A program made the position numbers and the translations under genes. The notes beneath the pieces were generated by a model that did not search any database, was not told the origin of the DNA, and saw only the letters and a program-made list of their open reading frames with translations. From Oscillatoriales cyanobacterium Centralia_MAG_596 (GTDB lineage: Bacteria > Cyanobacteriota > Cyanobacteriia > Leptolyngbyales > Leptolyngbyaceae), in contig JAJPKC010000462.1 of assembly GCA_021323955.1 (NCBI GenBank), forward strand, positions 1 through 47,214: DNA of 47,214 nt, given 5' to 3'. Positions 8,281-16,105 of this stretch are shown here, one piece after another; the stretch's first letter is position 1; each line of letters opens with the position of its first letter.

Positions 8281-8608
8281 TACCTGTTCTGATATCTACG
8301 ATGCGACAAATGGCGATCCGCACAGATTTGAATGCTAGACACCTATGCCTGTAGTCCACACAGGCCGTCATGCCTGTGACTCTTGGCCCAACCGCTGAAT
8401 GGCGAAATTAGCCAAACAGATCAGGCATAATGTAAAAATGCAGGATGATTGATAAGCCAAAACCACCTGATTGCTTTGTTGACATAATTTATCGGTTTAA
8501 TTCTGTTTAATTTGTGTCATTTCTGCGATTGGGGTCTATAACAATATTCGACATTTCATTTAGCTTTTATCAATCCTTTGTCCCTTCCGCCTGGAGTTTT
8601 CCCTGATC

Positions 8609-9172
8609 ATGCGGTGTCCCTTCTGCCAATATACTGACAACCGTGTTCTCGAATCGCGCTCCGCGGAAGCAGGCCAGAGTGTGCGGCGACGACGGGAATG
8701 TTTGCGGTGCGAACGCCGTTTCACGACCTACGAACGCATTGAATTTGTACCAATTACTGTCATTAAACGCGATGGCGATCGCGAGTCCTTCGATCGGTTC
8801 AAGCTTTTACGCGGTATTGTTCGCGCCTGCGAAAAAACTGGGGTTTCCTCGGTGCAGCTCGAAAACCTGGTTGACGAAATCGAAACCGAATTACAGCAGC
8901 GAGCCGTTCGCGAAGTTCATAGTTACGAAATCGGCGAATTAGTGCTGCAAAGTCTACGCCACCTCAGCGAAGTTGCTTACATCCGATTTGCCTCGGTCTA
9001 CCGCAAATTTCAGGGTATTAATGATTTTGTCAATACGCTGCACCATCTGCGCAGTGACGGTACCCCTGACCAGGCAGAATTAGGTCTGACATTAATCGAT
9101 AGTGATCAGCTCAACGGTACGACAAACGAGGCAATCCTTTCGCCGTCACAGTCCCCCTCTTCGAGACATTAG
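8609..9172 (+). CDS. nrdR: Transcriptional repressor NrdR
   Basis: NrdR is the zinc-finger/ATP-cone repressor of ribonucleotide reductase genes and senses dATP/ATP. The N-terminal zinc ribbon has C3/C6 (MRCPFC) and C31/C34 ([12 protein letters not shown]), followed by the ATP-cone ([21 protein letters not shown]) and the conserved [11 protein letters not shown] segment. The core is full length. The 187 residues include a C-terminal tail of about 35 residues that is longer than the roughly 150-residue E. coli protein and ends in a Ser-rich patch. The start ATG has only a distant GGAG upstream. It precedes rps1 on the same strand with a 391-nt gap, so separate promoters are likely. No NrdR box was recognised nearby. 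Confidence 0.96.
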   Translation: MRCPFCQYTDNRVLESRSAEAGQSVRRRRECLRCERRFTTYERIEFVPITVIKRDGDRESFDRFKLLRGIVRACEKTGVSSVQLENLVDEIETELQQRAVREVHSYEIGELVLQSLRHLSEVAYIRFASVYRKFQGINDFVNTLHHLRSDGTPDQAELGLTLIDSDQLNGTTNEAILSPSQSPSSRH

Positions 9173-9563
9173 CCAGTTTTCTATGGCGGGCGCTGGCGGC
9201 GCGATCAACGACTGGCGGCGCATGTGGCCGCAGGTGGGCATGATGTGGTTCGGTCAGTCTTAAGTGGGCGTGACTGACAAAGATTCGCTATGCTGTATAA
9301 GCACGGTCATTCGTGCACGAGTTCGCTCTCTGATTGAGGACTGCTATCGCTAGCTTGATCTGAAAACGTATTAAGACGATCGCGAAAGGTGTGTCGAGTG
9401 AACTTGATTAGGTTATGATGGTTCTTCTGAGCCCAATCTTGTCCCAATTTAACTCTCCTAGTTTAGCGCTCGGGGAGGTGTAGGTGTAGGCAGCACAATG
9501 ACAGTGCGTATACATCGGCAGGAGGCAAACTTTTACGGAGATAACTACCAGGAAACGATTCGC
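9173..9563. other. Intergenic gap between nrdR and rps1
   Basis: There are 391 nt without an accepted gene if rps1 starts at 9564. The decamer CTGGCGGCGC occurs twice 19 nt apart near 9190-9220. A short inverted repeat GCACG/CGTGC lies near 9301-9318, and two adjacent copies of GTGTAG near 9478-9489. The promoter of the ribosomal protein gene is expected here, but I could not fix it. Confidence 0.5.
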
Positions 9564-10538
9564 ATGGTCAATCAGGAAACGACAGAAATAGATGTTGGCT
9601 TTACCCACGAGGATTTTGCTGCCCTACTTGACAAGTACGATTACCACTTCAGTCCAGGGGATGTGGTCGCTGGAACCGTGTTTAGTCTTGAGCCAAGGGG
9701 CGCACTGATTGACATTGGCGCGAAAACGGCCGCATATATCCCGATTCAGGAAATGTCAATCAACCGAATTGATGGCCCTGAAGAGGTGCTGCAGTCGAAT
9801 GAAACACGTGAGTTTTTCATTCTTGCCGACGAAAACGAAGATGGACAGTTGACTCTTTCCATTCGTCGTATCGAGTACATGCGGGCCTGGGAGCGCGTAC
9901 GTCAGCTGCAGGCAGAAGATGCAACTGTACGTTCCAGTGTTTTTGCCACCAACCGGGGTGGTGCTCTGGTGCGAATTGAAGGTCTGCGAGGGTTTATTCC
10001 TGGATCGCACATCAGCACGCGCAAGCCGAAAGAAGATTTAGTGGGCGAAGAGCTACCGCTGAAATTTTTGGAGGTAGATGAGGAGCGTAACCGTCTCGTG
10101 CTGAGCCATCGTCGAGCGCTGGTTGAGCGCAAGATGAACCGTCTAGAAGTGGGCGAAGTGGTGATTGGTACTGTACGCGGGATCAAACCCTACGGTGCGT
10201 TTATCGACATCGGCGGTGTCAGCGGGTTGCTTCATATCTCTGAAATTTCGCACGACCATATCGATACGCCTCACAGCGTCTTCAACGTTAATGATGAAGT
10301 CAAGGTGATGATCATCGATTTGGATGCCGAACGGGGTCGGATTTCGCTCTCGACTAAGCAGTTGGAGCCAGAACCGGGCGACATGGTGAAGAATCCTCAG
10401 GTCGTGTATGACAAAGCGGAAGAAATGGCGGCTAAGTATCGTGAACAGGTACTGGCAGCCCAGCAGCCCCAATCGCCAGCTATTCCGGTGACGATTCCAG
10501 AGACAGAAATGGAAGAATTGCCCTCGGCGGCTGAGTAG
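9564..10538 (+). CDS. rps1: 30S ribosomal protein S1 (three S1 domains)
   Basis: Ribosomal protein S1 helps bind mRNA to the 30S subunit. Three S1 RNA-binding domains are visible: FSPGDVVAGTVFSLEPRGALIDIG, the middle VRSSVFATNRGGALVRIEGLRGFIP, and the canonical VGEVVIGTVRGIKPYGAFIDIGGVSGLLHISE. The 324-residue, three-domain form is the usual cyanobacterial/chloroplast type, much shorter than the six-domain E. coli protein. The ORF track starts at 9498, but I place the start at ATG 9564 because the protein then begins MVNQETTEIDVGFTHEDFAA like its relatives. An AGGA lies 10 nt upstream of this ATG. A good intrinsic terminator follows at 10593-10622. Confidence 0.95.
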   Translation: MVNQETTEIDVGFTHEDFAALLDKYDYHFSPGDVVAGTVFSLEPRGALIDIGAKTAAYIPIQEMSINRIDGPEEVLQSNETREFFILADENEDGQLTLSIRRIEYMRAWERVRQLQAEDATVRSSVFATNRGGALVRIEGLRGFIPGSHISTRKPKEDLVGEELPLKFLEVDEERNRLVLSHRRALVERKMNRLEVGEVVIGTVRGIKPYGAFIDIGGVSGLLHISEISHDHIDTPHSVFNVNDEVKVMIIDLDAERGRISLSTKQLEPEPGDMVKNPQVVYDKAEEMAAKYREQVLAAQQPQSPAIPVTIPETEMEELPSAAE

Positions 10539-10592
10539 TCTGCTTGATTGATTTTGTTATTGACGGTAAGGCCAGTTGGTTTAATGTTCGGA

Positions 10593-10622
10593 AAAAGGAG
10601 GGATTATCCCTTCTTTTTTTTT
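10593..10622 (+). terminator. Rho-independent terminator after rps1
   Basis: The stem AAGGAGGGA pairs with TCCCTTCTT (9 bp with one G-T pair) across a 3-nt loop and runs straight into a T tract. It lies about 55 nt after the rps1 stop and before the HAD phosphatase gene. Confidence 0.88.
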
Positions 10623-10665
10623 GCGATTCATCGTATGAGCTGTTGTGTCTTATGGGAGCAATTCT

Positions 10666-11412
10666 TTGGCAACCATTCAATGTAGCGGGGTTCAGTTTCA
10701 TTCCATTCAAGCTGTACTGTTTGATAAGGATGGGACGCTGGCCGATTCTCAAGCTTTCCTGCGTAACGTGGGGCAAAAGCGGGCACGTCTGATTGATGCT
10801 CAGATCCCAGGGGTGCAGGAGCCTCTGCTCATGGCCTTTGGGTTTACTGGGCCAGAACTAAATCCGGCAGGACTGCTGGCGATCGGAACCCGCCTGGAAA
10901 ATGAAGTGGCCGCGGCAGCCTACGTCGCTGAAACGGGCCGTGACTGGGTTGAGTCGCTCCATCTTGTGCGATCGGCTTTTGTGGAAGCCGACAAGGTGTT
11001 ACAGCGTAAAGCCGACAGCACGCCCTTGTTTGAAGGGGTGCGTGAAACGGTACAAATGCTGGCAACGGCTGGGATTAAGGTGGGGATTGTCTCTGCCGAC
11101 ACTACTGAGAATGTGCGGGACTTCGTCGATCGCTACGATCTGGGCGATTGGATTCAGGTTGGACGGGGTATCGATCAGGGGCCTGGTAAGCCAGACCCAA
11201 CCGTTTTGTATCAGGCGTGTGCTGAGTTCGGTGTGCCGCCGGAGACGGTGCTGGTGGTCGGTGACACGACTGCCGATATTGAGATGGCAAAAGCGGCCAG
11301 GGCCGCGGGCTGTGTTGCCGTCACATGGGGATGGACGTCACCCGATCAGCTCAGTCGGGCTGATGCCGTGATCGCACGATTGGCTGAGATTCAGATTTTA
11401 AAGCGTAGCTGA
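10666..11412 (+). CDS. HAD-superfamily phosphatase (phosphoglycolate phosphatase-like)
   Basis: Motif I is VLFDKDGTLAD, with the Asp nucleophile and a Lys between the two aspartates. Motif II is GIVSADTTE, motif III is the Lys in GPGKPDPT, and motif IV is VVGDTTADIEMAKAAR. A helical cap lies between motifs I and II, as in the phosphoglycolate phosphatase (Gph) subfamily of HAD hydrolases. The substrate cannot be read from sequence. The track starts at GTG 10645. I prefer TTG 10666, giving MATIQCSGVQFHSIQAVLFDKDG, because GGGAG sits about 8 nt before it. It lies between rps1 and metK, an arrangement typical of cyanobacteria. Confidence 0.88.
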   Translation: MATIQCSGVQFHSIQAVLFDKDGTLADSQAFLRNVGQKRARLIDAQIPGVQEPLLMAFGFTGPELNPAGLLAIGTRLENEVAAAAYVAETGRDWVESLHLVRSAFVEADKVLQRKADSTPLFEGVRETVQMLATAGIKVGIVSADTTENVRDFVDRYDLGDWIQVGRGIDQGPGKPDPTVLYQACAEFGVPPETVLVVGDTTADIEMAKAARAAGCVAVTWGWTSPDQLSRADAVIARLAEIQILKRS

Positions 11413-11461
11413 TTCGGTAATTCCTCGCTGGCGATGTGACTTTTTTGGTGTCAGGTTCAGA

Positions 11462-11470
11462 TGCTATAAT
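11462..11470 (+). promoter_or_regulatory. Extended -10 promoter for metK
   Basis: TGCTATAAT is a perfect extended -10 element (TGn plus TATAAT). The matching -35 region is poor (TTTTTG at about 17 nt spacing), which is usual for extended -10 promoters. Transcription from about 11477 would give a leader of about 70 nt before the TTG start of metK. The leader contains a 14-nt tandem duplication, and no SAM riboswitch fold was recognised. Confidence 0.65.
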
Positions 11471-11490
11471 CTGCAGACTGAATGCAACGC

Positions 11491-11518
11491 TACGCAGCTA
11501 ATTGTACGCCGCTAATTG
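11491..11518. repeat. Tandem duplication 2 x 14 bp in the metK leader
   Basis: TACGCAGCTAATTG (11491-11504) is followed by TACGCCGCTAATTG (11505-11518), with one mismatch. It lies between the extended -10 promoter and the ribosome-binding site of metK, so it is probably transcribed. It shares the 14-nt period, but not the sequence, of duplications near 7850-7930 and 34700. Confidence 0.9.
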
Positions 11519-11549
11519 TCCACCGTCGTTTGCCAGAGAGGATTGACGC

Positions 11550-12809
11550 TTGGTCCGCCGCTATCTCTTTACTTCTGAATCTGTTACTGAAGGTCACCCC
11601 GACAAAATCTGTGACCAGATTTCCGACACAATTTTGGATACACTGCTGGCGCTCGACCCCACAAGTCGTGTTGCAGCAGAGGTGGTTGTTAACACCGGGC
11701 TTGTTTTAATTACAGGTGAGATTTCGTCGAAGGCCCAGGTGAACTACATTGACTTGGCACGACGAAAAATTGCTGAAATTGGCTACACTGGCGCAGATAG
11801 TGGTTTCTCAACCAATAGCTGTGCAGTGCTGGTAGCTCTTGATGCGCAGTCGCCAGACATCGCTCAAGGGGTGGACGCGGCCCATGAAGCGCGTGAAGAA
11901 GACAGCGATGAGGAACTCGACCGGATCGGTGCGGGTGACCAGGGCATCATGTTTGGGTTTGCGTGCAATGAAACGCCGGAGCTGATGCCGCTGCCCATTT
12001 CGCTAGCACACCGGATTTCGCGCCGATTGGCAACGGTACGAAAGACAGGTCAATTGCCTTACCTGCGCCCTGATGGCAAAACTCAAGTGACGGTTCTCTA
12101 CGAGAATGATCGTCCGATCGGGATTGACACCATCTTGGTCTCAACGCAGCATACCGAAACGATCGGTGACATTACCGATGATGCGGCTGTGCAGGCAAAA
12201 ATTAAGGACGATCTGTGGTCACTGGTGGTACAGCCCGTCTTTCTAGATATCGACATCAAGCCCGATGCCAGCACCCGCTTTTTGGTGAATCCGACTGGAA
12301 AGTTTGTCATTGGTGGACCGCAGGGGGATTCTGGCCTCACTGGGCGCAAGATTATTGTTGATACCTACGGTGGCTATTCCCGTCATGGTGGTGGTGCCTT
12401 TTCGGGTAAAGATCCTACAAAGGTCGATCGCAGTGCGGCCTATGCTTGCCGCTATGTCGCCAAGAATATTGTGGCGGCAGGTTTGGCCGAGCGTTGTGAA
12501 GTTCAACTGAGCTACGCGATCGGGGTGGCACGCCCAGTCAGCATCATGATCGAAACATTTGGTACGGGAACGGTGAGTGACGATCGGCTGCTGGAACTGG
12601 TGAAGGAGCACTTTGAGCTGCGTCCGGCTGGCATCATTAAAGCCTTCAATCTCCGTAATCTACCGAGAGAGCGCAACGGGCGATTTTACCAGGATGTTGC
12701 CGCCTATGGTCACATGGGACGCAACGATCTGGATCTACCGTGGGAGCAACTTGACAAGGTGCCTGTCCTCAAGGCAGCGCTGGCAGAGTCGTTGTCGTTG
12801 AAGAATTAG
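11550..12809 (+). CDS. metK: S-adenosylmethionine synthetase
   Basis: MetK makes S-adenosylmethionine from ATP and methionine in the cytosol. The N-terminal [20 protein letters not shown] carries the catalytic His and metal-binding residues. [12 protein letters not shown] is the methionine/loop motif, and [21 protein letters not shown] plus [19 protein letters not shown] complete the P-loop-like and active-site signatures. The length of 419 aa is normal. The only sensible start is TTG 11550 (encoding [11 protein letters not shown]), preceded by AGAGAGGA at about 7 nt. An extended -10 promoter lies at 11462-11470. A 10-bp inverted repeat follows the gene at 12861-12895. Confidence 0.98.
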   Translation: MVRRYLFTSESVTEGHPDKICDQISDTILDTLLALDPTSRVAAEVVVNTGLVLITGEISSKAQVNYIDLARRKIAEIGYTGADSGFSTNSCAVLVALDAQSPDIAQGVDAAHEAREEDSDEELDRIGAGDQGIMFGFACNETPELMPLPISLAHRISRRLATVRKTGQLPYLRPDGKTQVTVLYENDRPIGIDTILVSTQHTETIGDITDDAAVQAKIKDDLWSLVVQPVFLDIDIKPDASTRFLVNPTGKFVIGGPQGDSGLTGRKIIVDTYGGYSRHGGGAFSGKDPTKVDRSAAYACRYVAKNIVAAGLAERCEVQLSYAIGVARPVSIMIETFGTGTVSDDRLLELVKEHFELRPAGIIKAFNLRNLPRERNGRFYQDVAAYGHMGRNDLDLPWEQLDKVPVLKAALAESLSLKN

Positions 12810-12860
12810 TGCGATAACGAACGCTTAATTGGGTACTCGATGAATAATGTTTATCGCTTT

Positions 12861-12895
12861 AGCAGCGAGCGTGGTTAAAAGCCGTGCTCGCTGCT
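12861..12895. terminator. Inverted repeat between convergent metK and transglutaminase genes
   Basis: AGCAGCGAGC pairs perfectly with GCTCGCTGCT across a 15-nt loop. There is no real T tract on either side, so it is not a textbook intrinsic terminator. Its place in the 114-nt gap between convergent genes suggests a bidirectional stop or RNA-end-protecting hairpin. Confidence 0.5.
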
Positions 12896-12923
12896 GTGGT
12901 GGATGGGTGCTTTTAGCAGAGCC

Positions 12924-14666
12924 TTACGAACGGGTGCTGATGCTGTCAGTGGGGGACAACTCACCTAAAATCGTGAAGCGAACGTGGTTGATGGCGAGTT
13001 CTCCGATCGACACATCAACACCATCGTCTTGAGTCGTCATCGTTTCAAAGGGAATGCCTTTGCCAATCTCGGCATGATACCAGGGTAGCCCCATAAAAAA
13101 TCGGGTTGGGTAGGGGCCCCGCTCAATCACATCATCCGGGTTGGACTCCATTGGCAGCCAGCCATAACCGGGGACATAGAACTCGATCCAGACGTGATTG
13201 TAGTCCGGCTCTAGCGGTACATAGTGTTGCTCTCCTTTGGCAGGGCATTTGTAGCGGCCAACGGTGCGACACGCAATGCCATTCAGACGGGCCAGCGCCA
13301 GCAGTAAGCCGACGTATTCACCGCAGGAGCCGATGCCCCGTTCTAAAACGACATCCGGTGTGTCGATGTGGGGGGTCAGGCTGTAAGACAAACGATCGTA
13401 CACATAGTTACGAATCTTCAAGATTTTTCGCAGCAAATTCGTCTCGGTGCCGATCGCTGCTTGAGCCGCTTGCTGAATGATCGGCGTGTCCATCGCCAGT
13501 TCGTCATCATCCACCAGATAACGTTGCCGAAACTCGGCTGGCAGCGATGGTAACCGATCCACATCGTCGGGTGTTAGCGAATACTTAATTCCGTGGACGG
13601 CCAGGAGTGCTTTCCAGCCAAAAACCTGGCGTTCGTGAGACTTGAGCGTGTGAAATTTAAACACGGCCACGCGCTGTCCATCCTGGATTTCTTCTGTAAA
13701 GGGTAGACCAATGGCCTCGACACGCAGAATCTTTTGGCGGTGAGTTTCGGTCGGTAGCGCAATGCGCCACTCCAGGTTATGCAACTCAACTTCTTCCAGG
13801 GGCAGCAACTCCTCCGCATAGGACATCTCAATCAGGTAGCCGTTGGAGAGGGTGTAGCGGTCTTGCGGGTTGTGCTGAATGTAGAGGGGATGAATAAAGG
13901 TGCGATCGTGAAACGTCAACTCCAGTGGCTCATCCTGATTGTTAGGGTTATCGCGAATATACGGCTCTTCACCGGCGTAGGAGACATAGAGAATATCGCG
14001 GTTGCTCTCAGGGTGCCGGTAGAATGCCAGACCCGTAGGAAACTCAAACGGGGTCAGAACACAAAACTGCTGTTCGCCAGTGGCGCGATCGAGACAGTAA
14101 ACGGTCTGTTCCAGGCGATCGCAGACCCACAGTTCTTCACCGCGTACAGCCAGATTTTCAACGCCAACCCCCGGCATTTGCAAGCGGGTGATCAATCGGC
14201 GCGACTGCCGTTCAAAGATGGAAATATAGCCTTCTTTCTGGCTGGAAACGTAAACTGTAGACTCCCAAACAGCAACGCCATCGACTTCGTAGGGCATCGT
14301 GACGAAGAGCTGCGGGGTCAAGTCATCCAGATTGCACACATAAACATTTGCTTCGCGGGCAAACCAAATGCTGTTTTGCCAGACGGCCAGCCCCGTTGCG
14401 CCCACAAAGTCGTCTACCTGACAGGAATTGATGATCGTGGCATTGTCAGTGGCCGGGTCAATGCGTAGCAGGTAGCCCCGGATTGAGTCCAACGCCATCA
14501 GTGAATCGTCTAGAATCGCGAGCCCCTGAATGGCATAGGTTCCCAATGGCCGAACAGTGCGTGACCAGGACTCCTGGCGAGAAAGAGGGGTTGGGATTGT
14601 TGCAGTGGAGAACTGAACGGTCGGCTGTACGTGGCTGGTTTGCATAGTTGCAGGGTGTTTGGTCAT
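12924..14666 (-). CDS. Beta-propeller protein with C-terminal transglutaminase-like domain
   Basis: Residues about 45-240 show repeated short blades (ILDDSLMALDSIRGYLLRID, then AVWQNSIWFAREANVYVC, then LAVRGEELWVCDRLEQTVYCLD) of an SMP-30/NHL-like propeller. Residues about 405-515 are a transglutaminase-like fold. Its catalytic Cys is C448 (GSCGEYVGLLLALARLNGI) and His is H491 (YNHVWIEFYVPGYGWLPM). The third residue, usually Asp in a VPVD context, reads E507 (LPME), with aspartates four residues later. Such domains act as cysteine peptidases, deamidases or cross-linkers. The substrate is unknown. No signal peptide or membrane segment is seen, so it is probably cytosolic. The propeller-plus-transglutaminase layout is unusual. 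Confidence 0.85.
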   Translation of the reverse strand: MTKHPATMQTSHVQPTVQFSTATIPTPLSRQESWSRTVRPLGTYAIQGLAILDDSLMALDSIRGYLLRIDPATDNATIINSCQVDDFVGATGLAVWQNSIWFAREANVYVCNLDDLTPQLFVTMPYEVDGVAVWESTVYVSSQKEGYISIFERQSRRLITRLQMPGVGVENLAVRGEELWVCDRLEQTVYCLDRATGEQQFCVLTPFEFPTGLAFYRHPESNRDILYVSYAGEEPYIRDNPNNQDEPLELTFHDRTFIHPLYIQHNPQDRYTLSNGYLIEMSYAEELLPLEEVELHNLEWRIALPTETHRQKILRVEAIGLPFTEEIQDGQRVAVFKFHTLKSHERQVFGWKALLAVHGIKYSLTPDDVDRLPSLPAEFRQRYLVDDDELAMDTPIIQQAAQAAIGTETNLLRKILKIRNYVYDRLSYSLTPHIDTPDVVLERGIGSCGEYVGLLLALARLNGIACRTVGRYKCPAKGEQHYVPLEPDYNHVWIEFYVPGYGWLPMESNPDDVIERGPYPTRFFMGLPWYHAEIGKGIPFETMTTQDDGVDVSIGELAINHVRFTILGELSPTDSISTRS

Positions 14667-14860
14667 ACCGTGGGGCTTGCTGGAAATTGTCTAATCCTCC
14701 AGTACTGCTAGGGGCACAGAGGGAGAGACTGCCAGGGCCATTGTTGATCGCGTTGTTAATGCGCGTCAGTCTCCCAATCATAAACACAATCCCTCGGTAT
14801 ATCTGTATCCAGATAGCGCACAGGGGAAATAATTTGAACCGGATTGATGATGGCCAACCG

Positions 14861-15061
14861 CTACCCTCTGGGGTGCCAGTTCCCATCGTCTCCTTTAACA
14901 TAGTCTCGCTTGACTGCGGCCCAGGCAACCCGAAAAGCACGTTCCTCATCGTGATATTCGGCTTCGGCACTGTTAAAGGCAGCACGAAAAATGGCTTGAG
15001 CATGTTCAGGCAGATGATGCTTGACGGCATCCGGCAGTTCGCGAAGCTGTTGGTAGGACAT
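14861..15061 (-). CDS. chaB: ChaB family protein
   Basis: The 66-residue product MSYQQLRELPDAVKHHLPEHAQAIF continues with the ChaB signature (FRAAFNSAEAEY, then RVAWAAVKRDYVK). The E. coli namesake was described as a regulator of the cation antiporter ChaA, but the biochemical role is uncertain. No chaA lies in this window. The ORF track extends the start to 15118, but that extra N-terminus runs into a palindromic repeat and is not ChaB-like. I choose ATG 15061. It lies 194 nt upstream of the transglutaminase gene on the same strand. Confidence 0.9.
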   Translation of the reverse strand: MSYQQLRELPDAVKHHLPEHAQAIFRAAFNSAEAEYHDEERAFRVAWAAVKRDYVKGDDGNWHPRG

Positions 15062-15097
15062 GGCGCTACTCCCGAAATGAGCGCTGGCGATCGCCGC

Positions 15098-15220
15098 TAA
15101 GTAGGGAGGTGGAATCAAATGTAGGATGGGTTAGCGGCAGCGTAACCCATGCGGGCGTTGGGCTTCGTGCCTCAACCCAACCTACGCAGGTTCTACATTT
15201 AATTAGACCCACCTACTTAA
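15098..15220. repeat. MITE-like palindromic element upstream of chaB
   Basis: Outer arms TAAGTAGGG...AAATGTAG and CTACATTT...CCTACTTAA are imperfect inverted copies about 27 nt long. Inside are two further hairpins, ATGGGTTA/TAACCCAT (15126-15150) and GTTGGG/CCCAAC (15157-15181). Nested palindromes containing GGGTTAG/TAACCC and GGTTGGG blocks resemble common cyanobacterial intergenic repeat families. There is no transposase gene. The left end lies 37 bp from the chaB start, so it may influence chaB expression. Confidence 0.75.
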
Positions 15221-15272
15221 TAAACCCTTCATGCGGATGGACAGTCGTTGAGCCGTTGTAAAACCAACCGCA

Positions 15273-15313
15273 GTAGAGACGCGGGCGTTTTGGCCATACC
15301 GCGCGTTCTCTAC
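15273..15313. repeat. Inverted repeat with GTAGAGA arms
   Basis: GTAGAGACGCGGGCG faces GCGCGTTCTCTAC as an imperfect hairpin in the gap between chaB and the small acidic protein gene. GTAGAGACG-type arms are a frequent form of cyanobacterial short palindromic repeat. The rest of the 432-nt gap (15062-15493) shows no gene. Confidence 0.55.
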
Positions 15314-15493
15314 GGCGTGTTATGGCTGTCACCGAACATTACGTAGTATGACTGTCGCCTATATTGTGTGACAACGGTGAGTCAGGCGGCAGACCTGAAC
15401 AGCAGGCTACCGCCAGTTACTGGAGATCGGTTTAACCAGTCGCCAACTTTTGGCCAACGCGATCGCCCTGGGCGAAGGCCCCAGGAGTACAGG

Positions 15494-15847
15494 TTAACCG
15501 CCGTAACCCGCTTGACGCACTACATCGGAAATTTCTTCAGCGTCCTTCACGTGGTGCAGCGCCTTTTGAGTGCCATCTGGTTCATCGACTACAAAGTAGG
15601 TTGGCACTACAATGTGGTCACCTGTGATGTCGGGTGCATCCACAGCAACTTGCTGAGCTTTTTCTTCCAAAGACTTTGACTCGTCAATGCGATCGCCCGG
15701 GTTGGCCGTTAGCGACTTGTGTTTGATTTCAGCCTTTTGCACCTGCTTCTGAGCGGGATCAACTTCCTCAGGAGTCATCGGCTGGTTAATTCCAGACTCG
15801 TTATCGTTTGCGGCAGCGTCTTTGTTCATGTCGGCATCGTTGGTCAT
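15494..15847 (-). CDS. Small acidic hydrophilic protein (117 aa)
   Basis: I do not recognise the family. The first half is Asn/Asp/Glu/Gln/Lys-rich and probably disordered (TNDADMNKDAAANDNESG). The second half is more ordered (DHIVVPTYFVVDEPDGTQKALHHVKDAEEISDVVRQAGYGG). No signal peptide or membrane segment is seen. I prefer ATG 15847 over the track's 15862 because GAGGG sits 8 nt upstream of the former. Codon choice and HIP1 sites resemble the neighbouring genes. Extreme hydrophilicity recalls stress-associated disordered proteins, but that is speculation. Confidence 0.65.
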   Translation of the reverse strand: MTNDADMNKDAAANDNESGINQPMTPEEVDPAQKQVQKAEIKHKSLTANPGDRIDESKSLEEKAQQVAVDAPDITGDHIVVPTYFVVDEPDGTQKALHHVKDAEEISDVVRQAGYGG

Positions 15848-16004
15848 AGCATCGGCCCTCATTCACTATCTGGCTACAGCTTAGAAGTTAGGCCACTGAA
15901 TCTCCTCTTTCTAATGGCGAGACACGGTCTATCTCAAAGGAGGGAACCGCAGCGAGCGATTGGCTAAGCGCACGGTGCCGCAATCGTGGTAACGATCCCC
16001 AATC

Positions 16005-16035
16005 AGAAAAACTGAGAGCAACCAGTTGCTCTCAG
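16005..16035 (-). terminator. Rho-independent terminator of the DUF2993 gene
   Basis: Read on the minus strand, CTGAGAGCAAC pairs with GTTGCTCTCAG (11 bp, no mismatch; the central bases form the loop) and is followed directly by TTTTTCTG. It lies about 70 nt after the stop of the minus-strand gene ending at 16106, so it separates that gene from the small acidic protein gene. Confidence 0.87.
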
Positions 16036-16105
16036 TCGCTTACGGCCCGCCACGATTAACAAAGAATGGACGGGTTTGGTGATGGGTGGCTCAAGGTGCA
16101 GGGCA

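Larger units (their letters stand above)
7208..8608. other. 1.4-kb intergenic stretch without a convincing gene
   Basis: This gap lies between the 5' end of the hybrid kinase (reading left) and nrdR (reading right), so both upstream control regions must be here. The two ORFs offered (7352-7576 and 8062-8292) have low-complexity, non-family translations and no Shine-Dalgarno site, and I do not accept them. The stretch holds four short tandem duplications between 7644 and 7928 (listed separately), a small palindrome near 7581-7598 (AACCTT-CACT-AAGGTT), a hairpin near 7720-7740 (GCTGAGC/GCTCAGC), a weak stem-loop with T-rich flank at 8255-8280, and a TTGACA hexamer at 8479. No tRNA T-loop signature was found. 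Confidence 0.6.

Noticed and set aside
8062-8292. 76-aa ORF before nrdR
   Set aside because: The translation is low quality and ends in a chance hydrophobic run. No ribosome-binding site, and it overlaps the weak stem-loop.
8479-8510. TTGACA hexamer as nrdR promoter
   Set aside because: No good -10 hexamer lies at 16-18 nt spacing; nearby TTTAAT copies are at 11 and 21 nt. Left uncalled.
10544-10792. 82-aa ORF overlapping the HAD phosphatase gene
   Set aside because: Runs through the rps1 terminator and is out of frame with the clear HAD motifs.
11471-11549. SAM riboswitch in the metK leader
   Set aside because: The leader is only about 70 nt and shows no SAM-I/II-type conserved core by eye; the duplication explains the visible structure.
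14458-15030. 190-aa minus-strand ORF over the chaB region
   Set aside because: It is a frame-shifted shadow of the transglutaminase start and ChaB genes with no family match.
14648-15100. 150-aa plus-strand ORF antisense to chaB
   Set aside because: Antisense shadow of the recognisable ChaB protein.
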